This document shows positions 48,324 to 62,228 of a stretch of DNA of 64,000 nucleotides, piece after piece. Position 1 is the first letter of the stretch; each line of letters begins with the position of its first letter. The DNA lies in assembly GCA_033297075.1 (NCBI GenBank), contig MU858126.1, positions 106,061 to 170,060 of the forward strand. Direction: 5' to 3'. This stretch comes from Rhypophila decipiens. Lineage: Eukaryota; Ascomycota; Sordariomycetes; Sordariales; Naviculisporaceae. The notes beneath the pieces were generated by a model, which was given only the letters and a program-made list of their open reading frames with translations, searched no databases and had not been told where the DNA came from. The translations under genes and the position numbers were made by a program.

Positions 48324-51300
48324 GAGCGCAGGCGACGTTGACCACGTCAACGGGTCTGCGAAACGACGTGTCTTGATATAGTTGGGTTGACCCGCGAACG
48401 GGGGAGGGGGGTGATGGGGCACACAACCGAGGGGGCTCGAGCTCTGATTTGGATCTGGAATGCACGCGTTGTCTTGTCTGATGCAGGGAGGAATGTTCGT
48501 GCATGTGGTTGGCGCAATCCCAGGTGCTCCGGAAATGGGGTGTCGAATGAGAAGTACGGAGTCGCAGAGGATAAAAAAGAATGGGAAAGTCTGAGTGCAT
48601 GCGTGCTTTTCCCCTGCCTTTCCGAGAGTGACAATGTTCAGTTGACAGGGACCCAGGGACGGCACGGGAAACGGGGCATTTTGTTGCTCTGCGCTTGCTG
48701 GGAATTAGAGGTATTGGCCCGGGGTTGGCCTGCTGGGGTCTGGGGTGAGCCGGGGGTGATTACGACAGACCTGTTAGGGTTTGTACCCGGAGTCATTCTC
48801 GGTCGACTCTACTCTTTAAAAGCACATTCACAAAACCACGTATTTTGATGCCGCCTTCCTCGATATTCTTTTCTTTTTTTCCATATGTTTCTCAAGTAGA
48901 TAATTACAACAAAACAGGAACAGCAGGACGCGCATGCCAGAATGGTGGCATGGAGGAAGCTGCAGCAGGAAGCAAGCCCTGGTGCAGACGCACGAGCGGG
49001 GACACGGCTGGGGCTAGCTCTCTGATCAGAGAAACCAGGACCGGGGGCGAGCGGGGCGAATGGAGGGGCGTGGTTCTAGTAAATCGAGTCACGACAGGGG
49101 TGGGAATGCACTGTCTAAAGAACCTGGAAAAGAGTTCTTTTCCATGGTTCCAGTCAAAGTGGTCCCAGATATCAATACGTCGGAGGTATGGACATGTATA
49201 GATTCGTATTGCTGTGTGTACCGATCGTACTGTAGCCCATACGGATACTTGGGTTTTGTTTCGTGCACAAAAAGTGGGAGGAAGGAAACAGACAGAGACA
49301 CAGCTAGACAATAGGAAACAAGGGTGGGTTTTCAGACTACCCGGCTCTGGGAATTATGCGTTTTGCCGATACTGTAGTGATAATAATAAGAGGCAAAGAG
49401 GGTGCCGTGTCTGCAACAAGATGGATCATGGAGGATGGTGAGGATGGGCGGGAAGAAAGTTTGGGCAGCCTAGACATGGAGATCTCAGGTTCGCTGACAA
49501 GGGGGTTGCGCTCTTGGGGCACAGTGCCCTGGGGTATTGTCCCAAGAGTCTGTCTGTTGGTGCTTGATGATGAAGGCTGACCAGAAATCGTTCCTGCTGC
49601 TGCTGCTTGCTTGAACTTGACCCGGCAATGGTCATGACGGGATGTCGGCCGTGCGGCGTGCGGCCACTCGTCGGTCAGCCAGTTGGCCTGGTGGGAGGGA
49701 ATTCACCTCGAATAACCTGGCCTGTGGGCTCAACAGAGCAAGACCATCAACGGCCGCTGGAGTTAGAAAGACACAACTCGCTAAAAGTTACAGGTTGGTT
49801 GGCGGCACAAAAACCCTTTGGGGAACTTTTATTACACGACATATGTAAGGTGATCAGAGCAGTTTGGTGCTGGAGCTGCTTGTTGCTTTCCTTATTGCTG
49901 CTAAAACTTCCCCTTTAGGGCAACGACTGTGCTCTTCCCGCAGATGCTTCCATGCGGCGTCGTGGGAGTCTCGGGCTGGGTGACTTCTTGGGACCTATGG
50001 AGTACAGAAACCGCAGTGCGGAATTGAAGATAGCCCTCCAGTGATACATCCAAGTTGTTATCCGTCGTGTACTGTATATCGTGTACTCCATACGGCTAGT
50101 TTAGCGGCTTTTCTGGGGATGGAGGGGAAAGCGAGGACGGTGCGGAATGACCCACAACTTGAAATGGGGGTGTGAAGAAAAGCCTGGGCGTGGGCTGAAG
50201 AGCTTCCCAGATGACGGGTCTGATGGCTTCGCGATGGATCAAGTTCATTGGCCAGGACGCGCATGCTGCTCAATCAGCGCATTTTCAACAAGTTCACCTC
50301 GACAGCTTTATCTTCATTTACTTTCCAGTCTTGACATTTAATTTTGACACTACAGTAAGTGTAGGTATTGTATAGAAACATACAGCTTGCAGTCCAGATT
50401 TTAGAGCTTGGACTGGTCACTGCACAAATCACTCAAAGCGGCAGAAGGTGTCATCTCAAAGTGACATGCCTGGATGGATCCCCTCCCTCAAGCAGCTGCA
50501 CAATGCAGGAAGGGCCGTCGCGGTGGTTTGGCACGCGTAATGGTGCACAGGCGCGCGTAGTGTCCTTTACGCCGCCTTATCTTGGACTTGGAACTCAACT
50601 TTCCCTTGTCCATAAAGTCATAACTCGCTGCTGAGCTCTCAGCAGAATGGCGAGGCTGCGATGGTCACCCATCCTACTCACACTGTGTTCGAGAGACCTT
50701 TGGAAGGTCTTCTGATGGCGAAAGAACGCGAAGCTCCCCGCAGCGCTGAGCAACTGGAAAATACTTTACGCCGAGCAAGACATGGATGACGAGGGGAGAA
50801 CAAGGATGCTGACCCCCTTGCGGCGGGGAGGGGGGTGAAAGTAGCGAGGAAGCAGGGATCTTGGGAGCAGGGGAGGGAGCGGAGATGGACCAGGGGGTGC
50901 GGTCGAAGCGAACATGGGAAGGCAAAAGCGGATTGCGTGTGGGTGGGACCTAAGAAGCAGGCCTGGCTTCGAAGTTCTGCAGGCGGATGGACTGCGGGCC
51001 TGCGGCCTGTGTCAAAGAGGCTAAGCTTCAAATAAGCTGGTGCAAAGATGCTGCCCTGTACGGATACAATTTCGCTCTTGTAACATACAACATCAACTTG
51101 ACTTCTTCCGGGCTGGTGTGTTTCCTGGAGCCTCGAGAGATTTGATGCAAGGTTCCAGACTGAAGAACTGGTCAATCAGACAACCTTGTCCAAGACCTGA
51201 TCTGACGGAAACAGGACGGAACACCGGTCTTCCAAATCGCGGGTTGAGTGTCTCGTTTCGAGCCTGTTGTCTCAGTTCGCTGATGCCATATATATAGATT

Positions 51301-51397
51301 ATAGCAGGACTCAAGATGTGCTCTATTCCCAGCCACAGTGAAGTATCGTGTGTACAATGGTTCCAATAGTCGATAGGAATGTTGGATGTAAAATATC

Positions 51398-51655
51398 TCA
51401 TACGGCGTCTTGCCCGGTGAGCAAAAGACTCCTCCGTACCCCGTAATTGTTCTTTTCCCAACCGGCCTGCCCGCCCATTACGTACTCGGCAAGACCTGTG
51501 CCATCGGAGTTAAACCATGTCTCAGAGGCGCCGAACATGCGATCAAGTCTTGAACCGAGACCCTGACCAACACGTCGTAAAGGATCAAGAATATTGAATC
51601 CCAGCGCAATCACGTCTCGACGTCCATCACCATGTAGGTTCAAGGCGGTGCCTTA
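51398..51655 (-). pseudogene. Possible gene fragment, FG-GAP/VCBS-like words (weak)
   Basis: The minus-strand frame between two stops reads GTALNLHGDGRRDVIALGFN and later WFNSDGTGLAEYVMGGQAGW. HGDGRRDVIALG resembles the calcium-binding words of FG-GAP/VCBS repeats, and the segment looks more protein-like than other frames nearby. There is no ATG at its beginning, and no continuation was found on either side. It may be a relic of a larger gene or chance. Confidence 0.2.
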
Positions 51656-52784
51656 AACCGACCTCTATGAAGCAGGAGTATGAAGTTGTACACACTGCGG
51701 CGCATGTAAGCGCCAAGATTTGACCGGTCCTCTGCCTAGTTGGGGCCTTGACTTTTGCGTGGGAAATTCGACCAGAAGATACTGTTTGCCTTCAGGTTGC
51801 CTGGTTGCATTACTATAGCTGTGGCGATTTGACGGAGCTGAACAGAAAAGCTGAACGAAATACCATCAAGCTTGCCATCAAGCTTCTTGTTGCCGAGTCC
51901 CGCGGTTGCACTCTTATGCAAAGGAGTGACAATACATATTGCCGCGAATGTTAGGAGTGGAGGTATAACTGTGGCGTGGGCAAGAGCGGCGTAGGAACGA
52001 CAAGATCAACTTGATTGGAGTTTTAGATTCAGCTAATAACTAGATGGGAATTCGAGCTTCTGCTCAAGCCGTGTGCTTCTTTCTCGGCCATATGATGGTT
52101 GTGAATACCTAACTCTCTTCAACTGAGCTCGGCGCATTTCAAGATCAAGTCCTCGGTTCCATGTCAACCGAATCTTCTGAAGGATATGGCGATATGCATG
52201 CGTCTGTTGAGGGCAGCCACTCACAAGAGAGCGGCAAGGCGGGAGCAAGAAACGATCGTGGGGGTAAAATATCAGTGGCGGCCAGATTAGTAAGTCCATC
52301 GAGGACCTGTCTTGTTCGTCCGATGAAGGTGTGCCCTGCGCACCAAACACATATGTCCTCATCTTGGTATGAGTTGAAGACACGCGAGAAGCATGTCAGG
52401 TACAGGTAACTGTGTGTCCATTACAACCTCACCATCAATGGCCTCTTCTCAAGCGGTGATAATAAAAGGACTTCAGACCAGGAACTCCCATATCCAATCT
52501 CAGTTGTTGTGTTCGTATTTTACGATCGGATCGAGTTATGAAGTCCGATATCCCACCAGCTTCTGTGTTGCCGAACGTCACGTGTTGGTCGGTCTCTTTA
52601 ACCCTCTTTTTGTGCCTACCTGTCGATAAAGAAAACAGAGAAGGAAGATATATTTGAACTTTCCTCCTCCTACGGTTCCGGTCACTGAATTATATAGCTT
52701 AATCCGGTTAAGCTTAGGAAGGATTAAGCTTAGGACTTGAATTTTATTTTAACAACAGCTTCTGTTACAGTGCGTATATGGTAA

Positions 52785-52819
52785 TACTGTATGTACGGAG
52801 CATTTACAATACAATACAG
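52785..52819 (+). repeat. Diverged short repeat, copy 1
   Basis: Contains TACTGTAT, then GTAC, then ACAATACAATACAG (52806-52819). The same order of words occurs at 56261-56296. Confidence 0.5.
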
Positions 52820-55800
52820 ATTTCCTTACAGCGCTGGTGATCGGCACTTTTGGCCTCGCCGGTCTCCGCCTCCAGACTCCACTCCTCGCTCTCGATAAAA
52901 CATGGCAACAGGGACCCAAATGATCCCGTCACGGATTGCACATTACGTTGGCAAAGTCTCCACTAAACCGCGGCTGTAATTCTTGCTTCACTGCAGTCTC
53001 TCACCGATCCTTTCGGGGACTCTTTGCTCTCGTCATCATCTCTCATGGTCGGTCCGGGACAGTGATGAACCATGCATCGGCCTGCTGGTTCCAAACGCCA
53101 ATTCTCAACATTCAAGATGGACCTTGTGCCGTCTGTCCAATCAGCAGCCACGGACGCGGGGACTCCCTTGATGCTCGCTTCCCTTTAATCTTGGCCGAAT
53201 TCATAGGTTCACGCCCCTCTCTCATCTCATTCTCACTTTCTCCAGCCTTGCACGTGCTTTGCCCCTCAGAGTTGGGAAGTCGTAATGCTGCTTGCTGCGC
53301 ACAATTCCCCTTCTAGCCTAGCCTTCTTGCAAACCTCGCGAATACCAAGGACAGACAGATACGAAGCCGACAAGGTCATGATTACGGGCATCTCCGTATT
53401 TATCTTCAATACTACACTTCCAGCCTCCAGGAGTCAGCAGAGCACAATCACGATGTGAGCTTTCCCAAGGATATGTCATACGGATGGACGTTGATACAAT
53501 GGCTTGTGAGTTCCAACCTTTCCGCAAAAGCCACGGGAGTCGTCAACGACTGAAACCAAGTGTATCCAGGTGACTCTGCCATGATCCGTCTGAGGTTCAA
53601 TACACATGTCTCTCCAACAAGCCACCAAATAGCCGCAAAATACCGAGAGCTCCAAGATGAGGTCAGCCCGCAGCCGGGTTTGACCGATTCCCCTCTCTCG
53701 TCGTTAGCTTCAATGGGCAGAGCTGTTCGTGATCGTGACCGACTGGAGTCATAGGCCCCAAGAGCTTAGGTGCTCAGAGGCATCTTATCAGCTCAATATT
53801 CATACTACATAACGTTAGTCAAGGTCACTGCTTCTCACGACTTTTCTACGCCGCGGCTTTCAGGCACATTTCCATGTATCAGCCGTATGGATAACACACT
53901 CACCAACAGCCATAGAGACAAAATAGCCTCTACTGATCCGAATCAGCGTTTTCACTTCACCTCTTTTGGGTCGTCGGCCTGAACCCAGATCTGTCCTCAC
54001 TCATCAACAAAGTTTCTCGACTCTGCCAAATCATGCTCATGCAGTACCTCCAGCCATATCCGTATCCAGCATTTTATCAATGACCAGGACAAATTACACC
54101 ATCAAAACCGTCAAGGGTTACACAAGCGATATGCATGCCGTCTCTGTGGAAAAGCCTGCAGCGGACCAGTCACCTTTCCCCAGCCTTGTTATTTTACCGT
54201 CCAAGAACTAAACTCAACAAAGTCACTTTCGAGGCACTTTCCGTCCGCAGAGACACGCCAATTCTACTGCCCGGATCTTTCCTTCTTTAAAAAGAAACTT
54301 GTCACTGGGAAAGTTGAGAATCCGAGCGCTGAGAAAGGCTGCAAGTGAAGAGAGACGACAGACAGCTCGGCTTCGGGCAAGACAAGATTCTGAGGAGCTC
54401 GCTTTGACTGCTATTTCCGAGTCTCTTCTCGGTCGTGCGAGGGTACATCAAAAGCCTCACAGGAACCGTGAGCAGACCTACCGGGTCATTGTTGGTGGTT
54501 CCTGTGCAAGCCACAGTGACAATGACAAAAAAGTACATCCGGCAAGCCAACGATATCCAAATACACCAAAACGTCAGAGAAAAACCGCCGAGAAGGAGAT
54601 GTTCCATTATCAGCCACGAGGCCATCGACCACATGTGTCCTGTTCGATCGAGGCCCCGTCGCGCTTACATGATAGGAGGAAAACATCACGTCATACAAGC
54701 CATCCTCGTCCAGTTTCAGGAATGCGGTGACAAAGCCAGACGACGTCTCTATCATCTGATACGCTCTGCAGTCGAGTTCCCTGCTACGCGTACCTGACTG
54801 ATATCCAATGTGATCCTCGCGGAGTTATTATACCGTGTCAGACTTTCACGAGTAGTGTAAGTCCCGTACCGTTACCATGGCCCTAGAGCCTGGGAGAGGG
54901 TGGTGGGTGGCTTGTGGTTGTTGCGGCACATCTGGAAGGGAGGGGTGTGTGTCCTCAGAGAGTCCCCAGGCCGCAGGATGATGGTGTGGGAGATTGTGGA
55001 AGCGATTATCTGCAGTTGGACTTGGCATTGTCTTCTGCATGTGTTTATTGGCCCCTCCACTGCAACAGCGGCAAGGCCAGCTGACACACAGACCTGACCT
55101 GCAAATCATGGACCATGGGTTGTGATGACACCTTGAACCAAGGCCTCTCTGTATGGATGGAAGTTGAAGGAACCCACTTTCCGGTCTTCCGTGGTCCCGC
55201 GTTGCGTTGTGAAGAAACATGTGCAAAAGCACATCATCATTCACGTTTTGTTTGAAGTCGAGAGAATACGAAGCGGCCTCCAGGGCTTCTCAACGTTGTC
55301 AATAAAGACTTGTCGCAGAAGGGGGATTCGCCGACAAACCTTTGCTGGCAACTGCAACCTCACAGCATGGAAACTTCCACCCACTCTTACTGACCCCCGC
55401 CCGGGTTTACCTCCCCACCGGCACCAGGCCACCTTCTCCGGCCTTTTGTGCCTGTTTTCGCAGCTATCGTTGCAAAATCGAGAGCGGGAGACCCCTGTTT
55501 CCCGCGCATGCATCGATCGCTTCTCCCTTTCATGGATTGAAGCTTTCTTTTATGCCCCGCTCCCCCCTTATGAATGCTTTCTATTATGGAGTAGTGTCAA
55601 GCACCATGTAAGTCATCGGCTCGTCAACACCCTCCAACCGTCCCACACAAACTTGAAAAAGCACAATCCTTCCCGAAAGCGATGAAGGTCAAGGTGGCTT
55701 GTTTGGTGTGGCAACAAGCCCCCAATGCGTTGGACATGGCTGATGGGGAGGTTTCCTTATTTGAGGAGCATGTTTACAGACTGCTCGTTGAATATCAAGC

Positions 55801-56255
55801 AGGCTTGGTCAACGAATACGTCAATTAGCCCTCCAACATGTTCAACCCAACTTGACCGGCGACCGGTGACCATCCGCTCTCATACAGTCATACTGGTACA
55901 CATCTCGGGTGTAACTATTGATCTGGAGTCTAAGCCCTAGGGTAAGGACATGAAATTGCTCCCTTCTAGACCAGATGCAGAATCTGAAAGGCGCTAGAGT
56001 TAATTTAACTCACTCTCGACAGGAACTGCCCCTGCTGATTGTGCAACACTCCCAACTTCCTTCCTCAGGTCAGTTCCTGTTTCGAGAGAGTAAGACTCAA
56101 CATCCAACACCCACTATTCCTGTCGCATTCTGATCCTTCGTGTCGGCGGAGAAGGATGCGAGTATCATCCGCGACTATTCCGGCTCATGCTTTTCTTCTT
56201 GTCCGAAAAACGACCCAGAGTCACTATCGTAAAGTTTGATATCACAGCAAGTCGA

Positions 56256-56296
56256 ATACAGTACTGTATCGTAATGTACAGTACAATACAATACAG
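56256..56296 (+). repeat. Palindrome and diverged short repeat, copy 2
   Basis: A perfect 14-nt palindrome ATACAGTACTGTAT (56256-56269) is followed by GTAC and ACAATACAATACAG (56283-56296), as in copy 1 at 52785. The sequence can fold on itself. No function can be assigned. Confidence 0.6.
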
Positions 56297-59174
56297 TACA
56301 TACCAAATCGAAGTTGGTGGGGTTCTTCAGCGAGATCTTCAAGGATGCATCCCCTGTCCTTCGGTGCACAAGGACCAGGAGTGTTCGGCATCTTATCTTA
56401 TCTGCCCGGTATGGGGGCGGGCTTGGCCTGTTGGACCCGCCTAATGCACACGTTACGTACCTTCTATTTTTGGGCACTTGCCCTGTTGATGAGGGGTGAG
56501 GAATGACTGCTCTCTGACAAGCGGAAACGATCCAACATCCATGGATCATGAGGTTGATCACGATGTGGATATGTGCGGTGCGTGCGGGCCTGCGCGGGTG
56601 CCATTTGGGAACAATTCGAAACCAATTTTGACAGAAGCGGTACGGGTAACATAACCCTACCATCCCTCATCCCAGCTCCCAATCTTGCTCAGTGAGCGGT
56701 CCAGTCTCCAGAGCCAAGCAGCATCAGAAAAGCAGCAAAGATATTGCACAAGCGAGCAACGAGGCAAGGGGGTTGCAGTTGTGGTTTTGTGGTTGCATTC
56801 TGGCAAAATGGACCGGCTGAAGTGACTTGCAGATCATATGATGGAGATGCTATTAACTCATCATTATCAACACACATCAATCTCGACTAACATCCCTGTA
56901 ACATCTAGACCATGATGCCGTCCGCGTGGGCTGCGGATGTGCTGAAGCTTGGTTGCGGCGAGGAATTCTGATCATATTCACTATGATAGCCCGATCTCCT
57001 CGGAATTGGACAAAGGAAGAGATCTCTAAAGAAAAGGGCAGTACGGAGCGTACATCTGGTAAGAACTACCTAAACCCTAGAGCATATTTTATCCACAGCT
57101 GATAATACTTGGCGGTATTGCAACGGACAAACAATGGGAACCTGCTGGCACTTTGACCGTTATCCGGCCAAGATTCGCATGAATCGCATCATATAACAGA
57201 AGCAAGCAGCGCTCGGCCACCGAGATTTTATGAAGCCCATTCCCGCCAAGCCTATGTGGGGGAAGCCGGAGATAATACCTACTGCAACTACAACATGGTA
57301 CAATCAAGATAACCATGACGACTGGAGCGCCGGTCTATGTGTGCGCAACAATTCGGAAATGTGTTCACTATGCAAGCAGCATCTCAGGAGGTACATACTC
57401 CAGACGGACCGCCGATATGCTGTAGCACTCTGACACTGCTACGCTGCATATGTGATACAAGACAGATTATATCAATTTACGGATTATTCCATAGGTCAAG
57501 AGGACAATTCCCAAGAACACTAACTAGCTTGCTTAGGAATGTAGGCCAAGTACCTACCATCTTTAGTATTCGATGTTACGTAGTTATTCGTCGGAAACCT
57601 GCACCCACAGACGTCAAATCAAGCTTGCGAGAGTCAATGCTTACTCCTCGTGAGGGGGGCCAGTGCAGAGGCAAAGAAGCATCAGCGATGCTGCTGTTGC
57701 TGGATTGTCATTTTGCCTGAATTCAAAGAATGTCCCTATTCAGCAATCCGTTCATTTAGCAACGGGCCAAGGCCGACAGCCAGCCTGACAGGCCGAGTGG
57801 CACGCCGAACTAAGTCGTAGATTTAATTAACATGGACCCAATCCAGCCTCGCACCTGGTGGTCGGGACTGGTCAAGTGTCAAGTTGTGTGAGTGTTATGT
57901 ATGGGCTTATTTAGTGTGTGTGAGCGTCTGCACACTACTATACTGTGTGTGTGGTGCTGTGTGTGTGCCTACCCCATATTACCACGAGTCGAGCCAGGAT
58001 GCGGTACAGATGTATGGTTAAGTTATTAACTGGGAGGGAAGGGGGAGGGCAGCGGATGGGGGGAAGGGATGGACGGATGGATGGGAGTGTACATACGCAA
58101 CACATACAAGCAGGAACGCATACACTACCATCTACTAGCCCATACCTATCCGTAGCCTACCAGCCCTAACTTTAGTTTGCTTTCCGCTCATGGAGAGTGT
58201 AAAGTTGAGGTTGCTATCCAAGACCGGACGGAATCCTTGGATTAATTACCAGGTATCCGTCACCCAGCACCAGTAACCGCACCCACTAATTGTAACCTTA
58301 GTGGCCTTATACACCTTCTATCCGTACATACACGTGTAGTTCCTTGCCTTATGGATACCCGCCTCTAGGCAGGTAGCAGCCTTGAATGCTGCGTAAACTG
58401 CGGGTGTGCAGTGCTATGTGGTCCTACCCGCCTCCGTCTCATCTCATTACACCCACCGAGATGAGGACAGCCACTGCTACACCCGACATCGTGTACTGCA
58501 CTTGCTTACCGCCTCCTTGGATGTCTCCCTGGTATGCGGTGTGCCGGAAATCTAGTTCCAAACATCTGGTTTAGGGCCCTTCAAATGCCTAACTCGGCAC
58601 TGGGTTCGGGTGATTGATGATGGGGAGATGGTGGTGGAATCTCACTCGCTGGAAAATGGGTGGGACAACAGACAGTCGTTACCTTAGGTTTCTCCACCTC
58701 GGGCCCTTGGCGGACTGAAGTCTGAGTGGAACGCTAAATGGCGGCTGAGGCGCTTGTCACACCAGTTGCCAAGAAGCTATTTAGCGCGGACTGACCTCTG
58801 ATTCGCCACACTTTGTCGCGACCCCACCACATCTTGAGAATTCATCGGTCGACATTCCGTTGAAAAATTCGTGGATTCACAAATCGGGCATCGGTAATCG
58901 ACCTTCCTTTCTCTTCGACGCCATTCAACAGCATCACGAAGGCAACGCCACAAGCAGAAAATCTCATTCGCCTTTTTAAAGAATCCCGCAGCTCCGTGAG
59001 GCGGACCCAAGCAGACGGACAATCAGTGATACAGAACTGAGGTCGGGATTTATTTGAGGCTCAACCGGAGAGCTTGGTCAGCCCCAGTCTCAACTCAGAC
59101 ATCCTGCAGCAACCAGAGCAGAGGGTTTTCGAGAAAACGACGACAAAAGAAAGAAGCGACAGACAGGCCGCAGA

Positions 59175-62100
59175 ATGGCGAGTCTTAAACGATCCCTTGA
59201 TAGGGACCCATTGGCCGCCAGCATCTCGAGCAAGGTCTACGTGAGATCTACCAAGAGCGGCAAGGTCCAAAAAATTGTACGAGAGGTTTACCTACGACGG
59301 GATATTCCCTGTTCCTCAAAACTCTGCCAGTCCTGTCTCCAGGCGGCTCCAAGAGATGCAGCAGGTCGGCGTAAGTTTCCCTGTTCATTTACCCCGTCAC
59401 TGCTCCTGCCTCGTCAGCCGATCAGCCACCTTCTGCATGTCTGTCGCTAACTGGGACCCTGTGTAGCCATACCATTTGTCCTCTCGGACAAGCCAGCCGG
59501 GACCAGCAAGTTCCCACAGGGCCACTATTTGGTGCCCGATACTAATGCCTTCCTGAATGCTATGGATTTGTTTGAGCAGGCCAGCGCCTTCTACGACGTT
59601 GTTGTGCTCCAGGTCGTTCTCGAGGAGGTGCGGAATCGTTCTTTGCCATTGTACAACCGCCTGATTTCGCTTACCAAGAGCGAGGAGAAGCGGTTCTATG
59701 TCTTTTTCAACGAGTTTCGTCTTGAGACTCACGTCGCTCGTCTCGAGGGCGAGTCGGTCAACGATCGCAATGATCGGGCTGTCCGGAAAGCCACCAAGTG
59801 GTACAGCGAACACCTCGCCCGCACAAAGGCCAAGAAAGTCCCCGCCGTAGTTATGCTGAGTAACGATCGGGATAACCTACGAAAGGCTAGAGACGAGGGC
59901 ATTCCGGCCTGTTCCATGTCCGAGTACGTCAAACAGCTCAAGGACGGTGATCGGCTCCTCGACCTTATTCCAGAGAGCGAGGAGGGCGAATTTACCAAGG
60001 AGAAACGCACCGGGGAAAATCTGTACCCAGAGTATTTCACCATGTCCAAGATGATGACTGGCGTCAAGGCTGGTCTGCTCCACCAGGGCACCTTCAACGT
60101 GTCTCCTTACAACTACCTGGAGGGCTCCATACGCGTCCCTGCCTTCCCCAAGAGTTTGATCATTCTAGGAAGGGAAAATATCAACCGGGCAATCGATGGG
60201 GATTTAGTGGTTGTAGAGATCCTCCCCAAGGACCAATGGAAATCACCTTCCACAAAGGTAATTGAGGAGGATGCTGTCACAAAGAACGAAAACCCGGATG
60301 CCGAGGTGGGTGAGGATTTTGTCTCTGAAAAGGAGCGCAAGGCCTTGCAAGAGGAGGTGAAGCGAACTCAATCCAAGACAACAGAAGGTCACGCCCAACC
60401 TACGGCCAAGGTTGTTGGTGTAATCAAGCGGAACTGGCGTCAGTACGTTGGTCACATTGACCAGTCTTCTGTCAGCCAATCGGGGCAGGGACGAAAACAG
60501 GACACCGTCTTTGTCATCCCGATGGACAAGAAGATTCCCAAGATCCGTCTGCGCACAAGGCAAGTTGCCGAGCTCGTTGGGAAGCGCATTCTAGTCGCCA
60601 TCGATGCTTGGGATCGTGGCTCTCGGCATCCGTCTGGTCATTTTATTCGGTCTCTGGGCGAGCTGGAGACAAAGGCGGCCGAGACAGAGGCTCTCCTGTT
60701 GGAGTACGATGTCCAATACCGACCCTTTCCCAAGACTGTGCTTGACTGTCTTCCCCAGGAAGGCCACGGCTGGAAGGTGCCCGAGAGCACCGATGATGCA
60801 GGATGGAGAGATCGAGCCGACCTCAGAGACCTTCTTATTTGCAGCATTGATCCTATTGGCTGCCAGGACATCGACGATGCCCTCCACTCTCGGCCCTTGC
60901 CGAACGGCAACGTCGAGGTCGGTGTGCATATTGCCGACGTCTCTCACTTTGTCAAGCCGAATAATGCCATGGACATGGAGGCTAGCGTTCGTGGTACAAC
61001 CGTCTACCTGGTCGACAAGCGCATTGACATGCTTCCCATGCTACTTGGAACGGACCTGTGCTCTCTCAAGCCGTATGTGGAGCGCTACGCCTTCTCTGTC
61101 ATCTGGGAGCTTTCTCCGGACGCCGATATCGTAAACGTCCGATTCACAAAATCAGTAATCAAGTCCCGCGAGGCATTCAGCTACGAACAGGCACAGCTAC
61201 GGGTTGATGATGCCTCGCAACAGGATGAGTTGACGTTGAGCATCAGGACTCTTTTGGAGCTGTCCAAAAAGCTTAAGCAGAGGAGAATTGAAGCTGGAGC
61301 ACTCAGCCTCTCGTCCCCCGAGGTCAAGGTGCAGATGGAGTCGGAGACGTCGGACCCTATCGATGTCAAGACCAAGGAGCATCTCGCTACCATGTCTCTG
61401 GTTGAAGAATTCATGCTTCTCGCCAACACCACCGTTGCAGCCAAGATCTATGATGCCTTCCCGCAGACGGCCATCCTCCGTCGCCACGGCGCCCCTCCCA
61501 AGACCAACTTTGACGAGCTCGCCAACCAGCTCAAGGTCAAGAAGGGGATGGAGCTGAGCATCGAGTCATCACGCGCGCTAGCCGACAGTCTCGACACGTG
61601 CGTGGACCCGAAGGAGCCATTCTTCAACACCCTCATCCGTATCATGGCCACCCGTTGCATGATGGCGGCCGAGTATTTCTGCTCTGGCACGCAAGCATAC
61701 GACGATTTCCGCCATTACGGTTTGGCCAGCGAGATCTACACGCACTTCACCTCGCCCATCCGTCGTTATGCTGATCTCGTCGCCCATCGGCAGCTTGCGG
61801 CGGCGATCGAGTACGAGCCTGTGCACCCTAGTGTGCGCAGCCGAGGCCGGCTCGAAGCCGTGTGCAAGAATATCAACGTGCGCCATCGCAACGCGCAGCT
61901 GGCCGGCCGTGCAAGCATCGCGTATTATGTAGGCCAGTCGCTCCGTGGTAAGGCCACGGAGGAGGACGGCTTCGTCATCAAGATCTTTAGCAACGGCTTC
62001 GTGGTGCTGGTTCCTAGATTTGGAATCGAGAGTTTGATCCGGTTGAGGGATATTGCCGAGCCGGAGCCGGAGGCTACCTTTGATGCTGAGAATTACGTGC

Positions 62101-62228
62101 TTACTACCGCTGGTAGCAGAGAGGTCAGGGTTGAGTTGTTCCAGAAGGTCAGGGTCAAGGTTACTGATCAGAAGGATGAGGCTACTGGGAAGAGAGGCGT
62201 CAAGATGGAGCTTATCAGGACTTTGTGA
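59175..62228 (+). CDS. DIS3: Exosome exo/endoribonuclease Dis3/Rrp44
   Basis: Catalytic subunit of the nuclear and cytoplasmic RNA exosome; 3'-5' exonuclease and endonuclease. Two exons, 59175-59370 and 59467-62228, with a 96-nt intron (GTAAGT..TGTGTAG), give 985 residues (yeast 1001, human 958). The CR3 cysteines are C46, C51 and C54. The PIN endonuclease domain follows with all acidic residues in place: D90 (VPDTN), E119 (LEEVRN), the Asp of NDRNDRAVRK and the Asp of SNDRDN. Cold-shock-type domains cover about 240-470. The RNB exonuclease domain has the active-site DIDDAL at 533-538 and the downstream SLVEEFMLLAN, RRHGAPP and HFTSPIRRYADLVAHRQL. An S1 domain ends the protein. Both nuclease activities should be intact. 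It converges on DPB4. Confidence 0.97.

Larger units (their letters stand above)
48324..59174. other. Second gene-poor region between RSC7 and DIS3
   Basis: 10.9 kb between two divergent start codons with no recognisable protein domain. The best frames (50678-51175 minus, 52936-53316 plus, 54299-54730 plus, 55164-55685 plus) show no conserved motif, signal peptide or family-like composition. A weakly protein-like fragment lies at 51398-51655 on the minus strand. A diverged short repeat links 52785-52819 with 56261-56296. CT-rich and TGTG-rich stretches occur near 57900-58160. Confidence 0.6.

Noticed and set aside
54299..54730. 143-codon Arg-rich plus-strand frame
   Set aside because: Low-complexity basic translation, overlapping frames on both strands, no family features.
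55164..55685. 173-codon plus-strand frame
   Set aside because: No recognisable domain, no codon or composition signal that separates it from the surrounding noncoding sequence.
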